From Mycobacterium stomatepiae (lineage in GTDB: Bacteria; Actinomycetota; Actinomycetes; Mycobacteriales; Mycobacteriaceae), in NCBI RefSeq assembly GCF_010731715.1, contig NZ_AP022587.1:2294001-2358000 (forward strand): a stretch of 64,000 bases of DNA, given 5' to 3'. Shown here one piece after another: positions 18,471 through 26,082 of this stretch (position 1 is its first letter; each line of letters starts with the position of its first letter). A program made the translations under genes and the position numbers. The notes beneath the pieces were generated by a model. The model was not told the DNA's origin. It worked only from the letters and a program-made list of their open reading frames with translations, and ran no database searches.

Positions 18471-19046
18471 TCAGCCGGTAAGGCCTAGCCGTTCTACCAG
18501 AACCAGGAAAGCGACCGCGTAGTCGTTGTCGCCGGTCTCTTTCGTGATGCGATCCCAATCCAGGTGTTCACGGATCGCGCGGACGCCTGGGAGAAGTTTC
18601 GCGAAGTCGCAGTGATGCTCGTTGAGGGCGCGCAATTTCTGGATCACGACCATGGAGGGCGGAAATACCGGCATCGCGATTGCCAACACGTCGCGCCGCA
18701 CGGCACAGTCGAGGGTGGCCGGCACCACCGGTTCGCCATTCAATCGGTGCAGTACATCTACGAGCGCCTCGCCGTTGCGGGCCTTGAACAACCAGTCCTC
18801 CGGGGGCTTTTCGATGGCAAATCCCGCATCGCGCAGGGTCGCGGCGGCGGTCTCTACGTCGGATTCGGCAACCACCAAGTCGACGTCGTGACTGGGCTCG
18901 GGTGCACCGTAAGCCCACAACGCGTAACTTCCGGCCAACGCGAAGCGCGGACCGTTCTCCTTGAGCGCCGACGCGGCGCTCCGCAGCGCCTCGCGCAGTT
19001 GTGCTGGGGAGTCCTGTGAATTTGCCGGGTTCTCCGAAGGAGCCAT
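18471..19046 (-). CDS. Nucleotidyltransferase-fold protein
   Basis: 191 residues from ATG 19046. Contains the minimal nucleotidyltransferase signature GSYALWAYGAPEPSHDVDLVV (the Gly-Ser followed by Asp-x-Asp), then FKARNGEALVDVLHRL with a third acidic residue, and VIQKLRALNEHHCDF. Such proteins transfer a nucleotide to protein or RNA and are seen as antitoxins or as orphans. No HEPN or AbiE toxin partner lies next to it. It is convergent with the small basic protein gene and divergent from the GT2 operon, with 96 bases between the two starts. Confidence 0.72.
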   Translation of the reverse strand: MAPSENPANSQDSPAQLREALRSAASALKENGPRFALAGSYALWAYGAPEPSHDVDLVVAESDVETAAATLRDAGFAIEKPPEDWLFKARNGEALVDVLHRLNGEPVVPATLDCAVRRDVLAIAMPVFPPSMVVIQKLRALNEHHCDFAKLLPGVRAIREHLDWDRITKETGDNDYAVAFLVLVERLGLTG

Positions 19047-19108
19047 CGTGACTTGGTCATACCCGCCCGAAGGGGTACACAACCTTGACGGAGCGTCGTT
19101 TGAAGCCT

Positions 19109-19133
19109 GTTTAAGGAACGGCGGATTGGGCAA
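19109..19133 (+). promoter_or_regulatory. Weak SigF-like promoter before GT2 operon
   Basis: GTTT-N15-GGGCAA (two mismatches in the -10). The expected start of transcription falls at about the ATG 19143, giving a leaderless message, in keeping with the lack of a good ribosome site there. Confidence 0.4.
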
Positions 19134-19142
19134 TCGCCAGGT

Positions 19143-19868
19143 ATGTCAGCGCCAGCACTTCGCAGCTACGATCGCGCCGTCGTAGTGGTTCCCGCCCACA
19201 ACGAAAGGGCCGATCTCCCTGCCTGCCTACGTGCGGTATTGACGAGTGACCTATGCGTGCCGATTCCCGTCTTGATAGTCGTGATCTTGGATGCCAGCGA
19301 CGATGAAAGCGCGAGGCTAGCCGGACAGTACGGGCCGGATGTGCATTTCGTCAGCGTCGATGTCCACAATGTGGGTGCCGCGCGGGCGGTGGGGTTCGGA
19401 TACGGCCGCTCGCTGTGTCAAGTCGGCGACCGGTGCTGGTACGCCACCACCGACGCGGACAGCCGGGTGGACCCCGGTTGGCTGATCCATCAGCTGGAGC
19501 TGGGCGCGGACATGGTGCTGGGCGTAGTGCGTATCACCAACTGGCGCCAGCATTCCCCCGCCGTCATCGACCGCTATACGCAGGCTTACACGGCGGAACA
19601 GACGGATCGGGAAGGCCAGCACGGCCACGTCCACGGCGCCAACATGGGCTTCAGCGCCAGCGCCTACTGGCGGGTCGGTGGCTTTCGCGCAGTGTCCTCG
19701 GGCGAGGATGTCGACTTGGTCGAGCGGTTCGAGGCGGCCGGCTACCGCATTCACCGCGACGCCCAATTGTCGGTTATCACATCGGCGCGAACGAAGGCTC
19801 GGGCCCCGTTCGGATTCGCGCACTACTTGAGACAACTGGGGAGATCAGTGGCGGGTGATTGCGCGTGA
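19143..19868 (+). CDS. Glycosyltransferase family 2
   Basis: 241 residues. GT-A fold: VVVVPAHNERADLPACLRAVL at the start, the metal-binding DxD-type region YATTDADSRVDPGWL, then MGFSASAYWRVGGFRAVSSGEDVDLVERFEAAGY with the acceptor-side ED motif. It is short and lacks membrane helices. It should transfer a sugar from a nucleotide donor to an unknown acceptor. It is first of a tight operon: its stop overlaps the GTG of the acyl-CoA dehydrogenase gene (GTGA), and a deacetylase and a methyltransferase follow. The group suggests building and trimming a modified amino-sugar compound. Confidence 0.85.
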   Translation: MSAPALRSYDRAVVVVPAHNERADLPACLRAVLTSDLCVPIPVLIVVILDASDDESARLAGQYGPDVHFVSVDVHNVGAARAVGFGYGRSLCQVGDRCWYATTDADSRVDPGWLIHQLELGADMVLGVVRITNWRQHSPAVIDRYTQAYTAEQTDREGQHGHVHGANMGFSASAYWRVGGFRAVSSGEDVDLVERFEAAGYRIHRDAQLSVITSARTKARAPFGFAHYLRQLGRSVAGDCA

Positions 19869-20806
19869 CGGCGGGATTGATCAAGCATTGGTTGGACTCG
19901 GGACGACTCGAGTTGCCGCTGCCCGCATCGGGACACACGCTGGAACGCTGGCGGCGCCTGTCCCTGCTGGCCGAAGAAGACATCGTCGCGGCCCGGATCG
20001 TCGAGGCCCACGTCGACGCCGTCGCGATCCTCCACGAGCTGGGCGGCAAACCCCCCGAGCTCGGTCAGCTTTGGGGTGTGTGGGCGGCCGAATCACCCGA
20101 TGCGGTAGTGACGGCTACCGACGCGCAGGGCGCGTTCACGCTGAACGGGACCAAGGTTTGGTGCTCGGGAGCCGGGTTCTGCAGTCATGCACTGGTGACC
20201 GCCCGGCTGGACGACGGCAGCCGGGGATTGTTTGCAATCAAGATCGTTAACCCCGCGGTCAAGGCGTTGCCTTCCACGTGGTGGAACGCCGGGATGGCCG
20301 GAAGTGACACCCGGCCGGTGCAATTCAGCAACGCTCCGGCGGTCGCCATCGGCGAACCCGGTGATTACTTGAGCCGGCCCGGATTTTGGCACGGCGCGAT
20401 CGGCGTCGCCGCTTGCTGGCTTGGCGGCGCACGCAGAGTTGCCGAGCCGCTATACCGCTGCGCCGCAAGCGAATCAGCAGACGCCTACTCATTAGCGCAC
20501 CTGGGCGCCGTCGACGCCGCACTTGCGGCCGGCGACGCAATGCTGACCACCGCGGCAGCCCAGGTCGACGCCGACCCTTTCGACCGAGCCGATAGCGCAC
20601 AACTACTCGCTCGCCGCGTCCGCGCAGTCGTGGAACACGCTGCCGACGAGGCCATTACCCGCACCGGCCGAGCGCTGGGCCCGGGGCCATTGTGTCAGGA
20701 CGGTCGGCACGCGCAGCGGGTAGCGGACTTGAGCATCTACATACGGCAAAGCCACGCGGAGCGCGATCTGGCAGCGCTCGGGCGCCTCGCTGGGCAGCAG
20801 CACTGA
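19865..20806 (+). CDS. Acyl-CoA dehydrogenase-like flavoprotein
   Basis: 313 residues from GTG 19865 (GTGA overlap with the GT2 gene). Central region has the family's middle strands: LWGVWAAESPDAVVTATDAQGAFTLNGTKVWCSGAGFCSHALVTAR. It is 60-70 residues shorter than normal acyl-CoA dehydrogenases, with a reduced N-terminal helical domain, and the usual catalytic glutamate in the C-terminal helices cannot be assigned by eye (C-terminal region reads IRQSHAERDLAALG). It may dehydrogenate a carrier-bound or sugar-linked acyl group, or act in an unrelated flavin reaction. Context: glycosyltransferase, PIG-L deacetylase and NodS-type methyltransferase. Confidence 0.8.
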   Translation: MTAGLIKHWLDSGRLELPLPASGHTLERWRRLSLLAEEDIVAARIVEAHVDAVAILHELGGKPPELGQLWGVWAAESPDAVVTATDAQGAFTLNGTKVWCSGAGFCSHALVTARLDDGSRGLFAIKIVNPAVKALPSTWWNAGMAGSDTRPVQFSNAPAVAIGEPGDYLSRPGFWHGAIGVAACWLGGARRVAEPLYRCAASESADAYSLAHLGAVDAALAAGDAMLTTAAAQVDADPFDRADSAQLLARRVRAVVEHAADEAITRTGRALGPGPLCQDGRHAQRVADLSIYIRQSHAERDLAALGRLAGQQH

Positions 20807-20813
20807 GGGCAAC

Positions 20814-21584
20814 GTGAGAACCCTTTCGACGAGCAATTGCGCGAGGTTTGCCGCCAAGCCGCTGACCCACAGCGGCACACCGGCGCCGGTATGGCTGGCC
20901 GCGTTGCACGAGAATCCCTTGGCGCCATTAAATCTCGCCGAATGCCCGGGCCTGGTTGTGGTCGCGCCCCACCCCGACGACGAAACTCTCGGGATAGGGG
21001 CCACGATCGCCCAACTCGTCGCATTAGGTGTCGAAGTCCAGGTCGTCTCCGTCAGTGACGGCGGCGCGGCGCATCCGGGCGCGACGCCGCTAGACCGAAC
21101 CCGCATGGCGACCACCAGGCAGCACGAACTGCGCAGGGCAACGAGCACTCTAGGAGTGCCACCGCCGCAGTCGCTGCGCTTTCCGGACGGTCAGCTGGCC
21201 CAACACGAGGACCAACTGGCCGACGTACTCGCCGAGACGCTAGGCGCCATGGCGCCCGGTACCTGGTGTGCGGCTACTTGGCGAGGGGACGGGCATCCCG
21301 ATCACGAATCCGTCGGGCGCGCCGCGGCCACCGCCTGCGCGCGCGCGGACGCCTTGCTGCTGGAGTATCCAATCTGGATGTGGCACTGGGCGATCCCCAA
21401 CGATCCGGTGGTGCCATGGGATCGTGCGCTCACGGTGCCCGCGCCCGACTGGGCGGTTGCGCGCAAACGCCATGCCGCGCGCTGCTTTCGCAGTCAATTC
21501 GAGTCGAGCGCCGGCTCACCGCCCGTGCTGCCCACCTACGTGCTGCCGCGGCTGATGGCGGTGGGAGAGGTGCTGTTGCGGTGA
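20814..21584 (+). CDS. PIG-L family deacetylase
   Basis: 256 residues from GTG 20814 (GAGGG 5 bases upstream). The zinc-binding AHPDDE motif is clear in VVVAPHPDDETLGIG, with the later HPDHE (TWRGDGHPDHESVGRAAA). The family includes MshB and Mca of mycothiol metabolism and GlcNAc-PI de-N-acetylase, which remove acetyl groups from N-acetylglucosamine conjugates. A segment of about 25 residues before the motif is variable. In this operon it would deacetylate an amino sugar placed by the upstream GT2 enzyme. Its TGA overlaps the GTG of the methyltransferase gene. Confidence 0.87.
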   Translation: MRTLSTSNCARFAAKPLTHSGTPAPVWLAALHENPLAPLNLAECPGLVVVAPHPDDETLGIGATIAQLVALGVEVQVVSVSDGGAAHPGATPLDRTRMATTRQHELRRATSTLGVPPPQSLRFPDGQLAQHEDQLADVLAETLGAMAPGTWCAATWRGDGHPDHESVGRAAATACARADALLLEYPIWMWHWAIPNDPVVPWDRALTVPAPDWAVARKRHAARCFRSQFESSAGSPPVLPTYVLPRLMAVGEVLLR

Positions 21585-22207
21585 GCGCGCGACTCCCCGA
21601 CGCCTACTTCGACCAGATGTACGCCGACGCCAACGATCCGTGGCAGCTGTCGACGCGATGGTACGAACAGCGCAAGTACGCGATCACCTTGGCCATGCTG
21701 CCGAATAGCCGATACCGGCACGCATTCGAGCCCGGCTGCTCGATCGGCACGTTGACCGCGCAGCTAGCGCAGCGTTGCGATCGGGTGACCGCGGTGGACG
21801 TGGTAGAAGCGGCCCTGCATAGCGCGGATGTGCGGCTCCGGCAAGCGGATTGCCGGGACAGCGTGACGCTGGCCCGGTCTCCTCTCGACGCGGCATGGCC
21901 GCCAGGCCCCTTCGATCTGGTCGTGCTCAGTGAGGTCGCCTACTACCTCGAGGCCGATGCGCTAGCAGGGGCATTGGAACGCGAATGCGTTCGGTTGCAG
22001 CCTGGCACGAATGTGGTTGCCGCACATTGGCGCCACCCCGTGGCCGACTATCTGCTCAACGGCGACGCGGCCCACGCCATCATCGCGCGAACACCAGGGC
22101 TGATATCGCTGGGTCGTTACCGCGACCCCGACGTCGTCGTCGAAGTGTTCGACACGAGTGACGGTCGGGCGGTGGCGGCGCGCGAAGAGGTACCCGGAGC
22201 CCGCTAG
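21581..22207 (+). CDS. SAM-dependent methyltransferase, NodS-like
   Basis: 208 residues from GTG 21581 (GTGA overlap). Starts with YFDQMYADANDPWQLSTRWYEQRKYAITLAML, the typical N-terminus of NodS-type N-methyltransferases; the SAM site is FEPGCSIGTLTAQLAQRCDRVTAVDVV, followed by FDLVVLSEVAYYL. NodS methylates the free amine of deacetylated chitooligosaccharides in rhizobia. Following a PIG-L deacetylase, this protein is well placed to methylate the newly freed amine. That is inference from order and family only. Confidence 0.83.
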   Translation: MSARLPDAYFDQMYADANDPWQLSTRWYEQRKYAITLAMLPNSRYRHAFEPGCSIGTLTAQLAQRCDRVTAVDVVEAALHSADVRLRQADCRDSVTLARSPLDAAWPPGPFDLVVLSEVAYYLEADALAGALERECVRLQPGTNVVAAHWRHPVADYLLNGDAAHAIIARTPGLISLGRYRDPDVVVEVFDTSDGRAVAAREEVPGAR

Positions 22208-22230
22208 CCGAAAGTGGGTATCGGACACCT

Positions 22231-22995
22231 ATGCGCGTTGCGACCTTCAATATCCTGCAAGGCCGCACCGTGAGCGACGGTGTGCACCCGCAGCGGTTGC
22301 GGGACTGCGTCCGCCAGCTGGATCCCGATGTGCTGGCCCTGCAGGAAGTCGACTGCGGTCAGGCGCGGTCCTCGCACGCCGACCTCACCGCATTGGCCGC
22401 CGAGGCGATGGGAGCGGTGGAGCATCGGTTTGTGGCCGCGATCTCGGGCACTCCCGGCGCGACTTGGATGGCGGCGACCGGCGATGAACAACCCGGGACC
22501 GCGGCGTACGGAATCGCGCTGCTGTCCCGGTTCCCTGCCGCCAGTTGGCAAGTGGTGCGACTGCCCCGGATTCCGATGCGATTTCCGATGTATCTGCCCG
22601 GGCCAAACCGGGTGATGATCGTCGACGAGGAACCGAGGGCGGCCGTCATTGCCCGGCTGGACACGCCGCTGGGTCCGCTGACAGTGGCCAACACGCATCT
22701 GTCCTTCGTGCCCGGCTGGAACCGTCGTCAGCTGCGCCGGCTGGTCCGCGATTTACGTGGTTTTCCGGGTCCGCGGTTGCTGATCGGCGACCTCAACATG
22801 ACGCCCCCGACAGTGCGTCGCTGGTCGGGCATGAGACCACTGGCCACAGCCCGGACGTTTCCCGCCGATGCCCCCGCCCGCCAGCTCGACCACATCCTGA
22901 CCGATGATCGCAACCTGCGCGGTGGTGCGGCCGAGGCCAAGCCGATGCCGATCTCCGACCACCGGCCCCTGGTGGTCAACCTCGACCGTGCCTGA
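22231..22995 (+). CDS. Endonuclease/exonuclease/phosphatase family protein
   Basis: 254 residues. The fold's motifs are present: RVATFNILQGR, VLALQEVDCGQARS (metal-binding Glu), NTHLSFVP, LLIGDLNMTP (catalytic Asp-x-Asn) and the C-terminal ISDHRPLVVNL with the Asp-His pair. Members cleave phosphodiester or phosphomonoester bonds in nucleic acids, sphingomyelin or inositol phosphates. It starts 23 bases after the methyltransferase and so is probably the last gene of the same operon; in that setting a phosphatase acting on a small glycoconjugate is as likely as a nuclease. Confidence 0.83.
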   Translation: MRVATFNILQGRTVSDGVHPQRLRDCVRQLDPDVLALQEVDCGQARSSHADLTALAAEAMGAVEHRFVAAISGTPGATWMAATGDEQPGTAAYGIALLSRFPAASWQVVRLPRIPMRFPMYLPGPNRVMIVDEEPRAAVIARLDTPLGPLTVANTHLSFVPGWNRRQLRRLVRDLRGFPGPRLLIGDLNMTPPTVRRWSGMRPLATARTFPADAPARQLDHILTDDRNLRGGAAEAKPMPISDHRPLVVNLDRA

Positions 22996-23000
22996 GTGCC

Positions 23001-23025
23001 GTTTCGCACCCCGGCGAGCGGGTAG
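23001..23025 (+). promoter_or_regulatory. SigF-type promoter for flavodoxin-like reductase
   Basis: GTTT-N15-GGGTAG ending 9 bases before the ATG at 23035, giving a nearly leaderless message. It starts 5 bases after the stop of the nuclease gene, so the reductase has its own promoter. Confidence 0.7.
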
Positions 23026-23034
23026 GACCTAGCT

Positions 23035-23652
23035 ATGTCGCAGACACCGCTACGAGCTCTGGCTTTGGTGTGCAGCCTGAAACCCAGTCCGGCGCCGTCC
23101 AGTAGCGAGCTGATCGCCGAGCACGTCTTCGCCACGTTGCGGGACGAGGATGTCGCGTGTGCCGCGGTGCGGTGTGTGGACTACGCCATCGCCCCCGGCG
23201 TCGAGCCCGACATGGGCGACGGCGATCAGTGGCCTCAGCTTCGCAGCCAGGTCCTCGAGTCGGACATCTTGCTACTGAGCACCCCGGTGTGGCTGGGTCA
23301 CCCGTCGAGCGTGGCGCAGCGGGTGCTGGAACGCCTCGACGCCGAATTGTCGAACAGCGATGAACAGGGCCGACCTTCGCTGGCCGGCAAGGTCGCGATC
23401 GTCAGCGTGGTCGGCAACGAGGACGGCGCGCACAAGACCGTTGCCGACCTGTTCCAGTCGCTTAACGACATTGGCTACAGCATTCCCGCACAGGGCTGTA
23501 CCTATTGGAATGGCGCGGCGATGGAAGCAACCGACTACAACGATCTCGATGAGATCCCCGAAGCGGTGGCATCGGCGACTGCGGCGGCCGCACGCAACGC
23601 CGCTCACCTAGCACGGACACTCAAATCCGCGGGGTATCCGCCCTACGAATAG
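23035..23652 (+). CDS. Flavodoxin-like NAD(P)H-dependent FMN reductase
   Basis: 205 residues. Flavodoxin-fold elements: LALVCSLKPSPAPSSSELIAEHVF (phosphate loop region for FMN), LLLSTPVWLGHPSSVAQRVLERL and KVAIVSVVGNEDGAHKTVADLFQSLNDIGYSIP. This is the pattern of NADPH-dependent FMN reductases/iron-sulfur flavoprotein relatives that reduce quinones, azo compounds or free FMN. It is monocistronic with a SigF-type promoter, which suggests a stress-induced redox role. Confidence 0.82.
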   Translation: MSQTPLRALALVCSLKPSPAPSSSELIAEHVFATLRDEDVACAAVRCVDYAIAPGVEPDMGDGDQWPQLRSQVLESDILLLSTPVWLGHPSSVAQRVLERLDAELSNSDEQGRPSLAGKVAIVSVVGNEDGAHKTVADLFQSLNDIGYSIPAQGCTYWNGAAMEATDYNDLDEIPEAVASATAAAARNAAHLARTLKSAGYPPYE

Positions 23653-23706
23653 TTTTGTTGCCGAATAGTGTTGTTGCAAAAGCACTCTGGTGCAAAAGCG
23701 GGCGGT

Positions 23707-24006
23707 TCAAGCGCCCCCGGTCGGGGTGCTGGGCCGCCTAATCGCGATGAGCCGCCGCCGAACCCGCCCGATGTCTTCGAGCGAAGGCATCTCGTGGATG
23801 CTGCGGGTGATCTCTACGCCGATATCGGTGTTTCCGACCGGACGTCCGCGTAACGCAAGTTCGCCGGCGATCTCGCGAACTTCGTCATCGGAAACGCGAC
23901 GCGGCAACAGCGCCAGTAGCGGGAGATAACCGAGTGCCTGTACGCGGCTGGGGTAGCCGGCGCGCAAAAACGCGACGATACTGGTTGCTCGACCGACCAA
24001 GTCCAT
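23707..24006 (-). CDS. DUF3349 protein
   Basis: 99 residues. Matches the small helical mycobacterial DUF3349 family: FLRAGYPSRVQALGYLPLLALLPRRVSDDEV, then DIGVEITRSIHEMPSLEDIGRVRRRL. Family structures are known, function is not. A SigF-like promoter (24060-24084) faces it. The neighbouring CsbD gene upstream is on the same strand but separated by a hairpin. Confidence 0.8.
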   Translation of the reverse strand: MDLVGRATSIVAFLRAGYPSRVQALGYLPLLALLPRRVSDDEVREIAGELALRGRPVGNTDIGVEITRSIHEMPSLEDIGRVRRRLIAIRRPSTPTGGA

Positions 24007-24059
24007 CTGTTACCTCGCTAACACACCGGCACGCCCGATGAACGGCGTCCTTGCCAGGT

Positions 24060-24084
24060 ATAGCCCGGTGCCGAGGTTTGAAAC
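24060..24084 (-). promoter_or_regulatory. SigF-like promoter for DUF3349 gene
   Basis: Minus strand GTTT-N15-GGCTAT (one mismatch in the -10), about 50 bases before the start at 24006. The -35 overlaps a near palindrome GAGGTTTGAAACCTC. Confidence 0.5.
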
Positions 24085-24099
24085 CTCTGAGCAGCAGAA

Positions 24100-24127
24100 G
24101 GGGCCGACACCACGCTGGGCCGGCCCC
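24100..24127 (-). terminator. Probable hairpin terminator after CsbD-like gene
   Basis: GGGGCCG (24100-24106) pairs with CGGCCCC (24121-24127) around a 14-base loop, 17 bases after the CsbD-like stop; the downstream side on the minus strand reads CTTCT. Confidence 0.5.
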
Positions 24128-24143
24128 ATCCACGCCTGGGTTA

Positions 24144-24380
24144 TTACTGATGCGATTTCTGGCGCTCTTCGGCGGCGTCAGCACCACCACGCGCGGCCTC
24201 GGCTTCGGCTTCCTTCTTGGCCGCGTCGCGCTGCGCGTCGGCCTTATCCTGCTGGGCCTTGCCCTCTTCGACGACGTCGTCGCGGCCGATCAGCGTCCCG
24301 CCGACCTCCTTTGCCTTGCCCTTGACGCCCTCGACGGCTCCCTTGATTCCTTCTTCGGGGCCACTGTTGTGCTCGCCCAT
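24144..24380 (-). CDS. CsbD-like stress protein
   Basis: 78 residues from ATG 24380, preceded by GGGAGG 9 bases upstream. The core GIKGAVEGVKGKAKEVGGTLIGRDDVVEEGKAQQDKADAQRDA is the CsbD repeat of small, soluble, highly charged proteins induced by general stress (SigB regulon in Bacillus). The open frame extends far upstream but lacks protein character there. Function at the molecular level is unknown. It belongs to the set of small stress proteins scattered through this window. Confidence 0.85.
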   Translation of the reverse strand: MGEHNSGPEEGIKGAVEGVKGKAKEVGGTLIGRDDVVEEGKAQQDKADAQRDAAKKEAEAEAARGGADAAEERQKSHQ

Positions 24381-24990
24381 AATTCGATCCTCCCTCTCGG
24401 AGTTATTGAACTCACGCTCGCCTGACCGCGAATCGATTGATCGGCTCACGTGTGTACTGCGAACGGTGCAGACAAATCGCCTGCCACGTCGATCAATTCG
24501 CTCGCTTGTAACGACTTCCCAACGGACAGCCAGCCAAACGGTCGAGGCGCGATCCGCAAACTCTCGCCTGGTCAACGGATCACGCCGTGCCGTGATCGCT
24601 CTCTCCGCCTGCCGCCGGCGCCGATTCGCGCGTTCGGACGAGTCTTTCCCGGGTAAAAGTAGTGGCCCGGAAGTCATCCGGTTACCCGAGCTGGAATCGA
24701 AGCTACTTGCGGGGCAAGGCGATGACCGCCGGGTCCGCACCTCAGAACCCGCATTGCCGGCGCTATCCCGCGGAGCGCTTTTGGCACCCGACCACGCCGT
24801 CGTCCTTGGTCCCGGTGTCGACACCTGGCTGGACGCTACGACAGGCAACGGTCAGGCCGGCGAATCCGCGGGGCCCGCAACCAAGGACGTGAACCGACCG
24901 GATGCGTAGTGTGCGGCTCACCGGTCCTATACGGACAGTCACAGGTTTCGACAACGAATAACGACAACTATTACGGGTACCACGACACCC
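24381..24990. other. 610-base region with no recognised gene
   Basis: Long open frames exist on both strands but have low-complexity Arg/Ser-rich translations and no family character. It contains the promoters for the divergent CsbD-like and SDR genes, but no consensus element was identified; a GTTT at 24945 and GGGTAC at 24975 are 26 bases apart, too far for SigF. Confidence 0.5.
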
Positions 24991-26031
24991 GTGAGACGTG
25001 CCGAAGTCGCCCGCCCGGGTCAGAACGTTGTGGTCACTGGAGCCAGTGGCGGTATTGGGCGCGCTACGGCAGCGGCATTCGGCGTGCGGGGCGCAAACGT
25101 CGGCCTGGTTGCGCGGGGCGCGAAGGGATTGACCGCGGCGGCCCGCGACGTCGAGGCGGCGGGCGGCAAGGCATACGTCATACCGACCGACGTGGCCGAC
25201 CCCGAGCAGTGCGATGCCGCTGCCGAGACGGCCGAGCGAACATTCGGACCCATCGATGTATGGGTGAATGTTGCTTTTACGTCTGTGTTTTCGCCGTTCG
25301 ATCAGATCACCCCTGTGGAGTACCGGCGCGTCACCGACGTGAGCTATCTCGGCTACGTCTACTGCACCATGGCGGCGTTACGGCGAATGAAGCCCCGCGA
25401 CTCCGGCACCATCGTGCACGTCGGCTTGGCGCTTGCTTACCGCGGTATTCCGCTGCAAACCGCATATTGCGGCGCCAAGCATGCGGTTCAGGGATTCCAC
25501 GAGGCGCTGCGCTGCGAGCTGTTGCACGAGCACAGCAAGGTCCGCGTCACGATGGTCCAGATGCCGGCGGTCAATACACCGCAGTTCTCCTGGGTACTGT
25601 CGCGGCTAGCCAAGCAAGCACAACCCGTCCCCCCGATCTATCAGCCCGAGGTCGCCGCGCGAGCCGTCGTGTATGCCGCGAATCATCCTCGGCGGCGCGA
25701 GTATTGGGTGGGGGGCAGCACGATGGGCACGCTGGCAGCGAACGCGATCGCGCCCGGTCTGCTGGATCGCTACCTCGCCCGAGCCGGGTTCGGTGCACAG
25801 CAGACGGACCGCGACCGCCCGGCCGACCAGCCGGCCAACCTGTGGCGGCCCGCCGACGGTAGCGACGGTCATGACTTCGGCGCCCGTGGCATCTTCGATG
25901 ACCGATCAAAGCGCCGCAGCCATCAGCCGTGGGCGTCCCACCACCACGGTGTAGTCGGCGCGGGCGCCACAGCAGCGCTTGCGGCGATGGCCACGGTGGC
26001 GGCCCGACAGTTACGTCGATGGTGCCGATGA
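24991..26031 (+). CDS. Short-chain dehydrogenase/reductase with altered catalytic serine
   Basis: 346 residues from GTG 24991. Rossmann motif VVTGASGGIGRATAAAFGVRG, NVAFTS region, active-site YCGAKHA with Tyr and Lys, and a long basic C-terminal tail ending in a hydrophobic helix (GAGATAALAAMATVA), suggesting membrane attachment. At the place of the catalytic Ser the codon is TTG (Leu146, HVGLALAYRG); relatives normally read VGSALAYRG there. A single C-to-T change would explain it, so the enzyme may be inactive. It is first in an operon with a TPP enzyme, an enolase-superfamily protein, an FAD/Fe-S protein and a STAS protein. Confidence 0.82.
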   Translation: MRRAEVARPGQNVVVTGASGGIGRATAAAFGVRGANVGLVARGAKGLTAAARDVEAAGGKAYVIPTDVADPEQCDAAAETAERTFGPIDVWVNVAFTSVFSPFDQITPVEYRRVTDVSYLGYVYCTMAALRRMKPRDSGTIVHVGLALAYRGIPLQTAYCGAKHAVQGFHEALRCELLHEHSKVRVTMVQMPAVNTPQFSWVLSRLAKQAQPVPPIYQPEVAARAVVYAANHPRRREYWVGGSTMGTLAANAIAPGLLDRYLARAGFGAQQTDRDRPADQPANLWRPADGSDGHDFGARGIFDDRSKRRSHQPWASHHHGVVGAGATAALAAMATVAARQLRRWCR

Positions 26032-26082
26032 CCGCCGCCTTCGCGTACCGACATCGAACTGTTCCATCTAGGAGGGAAACGA

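Noticed and set aside
18471..19046. Toxin-antitoxin pair around the nucleotidyltransferase gene
   Set aside because: Neighbours on both sides (small basic protein, GT2) are not HEPN, AbiE or other toxin types.
22208..22230. SigF promoter before the nuclease/phosphatase gene (GGGTAT just before ATG)
   Set aside because: No GTTT-like -35 at 15-17 bases upstream; the gene is more simply the tail of the GT2 operon.
24217..24909. 230-codon frame on the plus strand in the CsbD-SDR gap
   Set aside because: Low-complexity Ser/Arg-rich, overlaps the CsbD-like gene in antisense and has no start context or family character.
24945..24980. SigF promoter before the SDR/TPP operon (GTTT ... GGGTAC)
   Set aside because: The elements are 26 bases apart, outside the 15-17 used by SigF; no alternative -35 fits.
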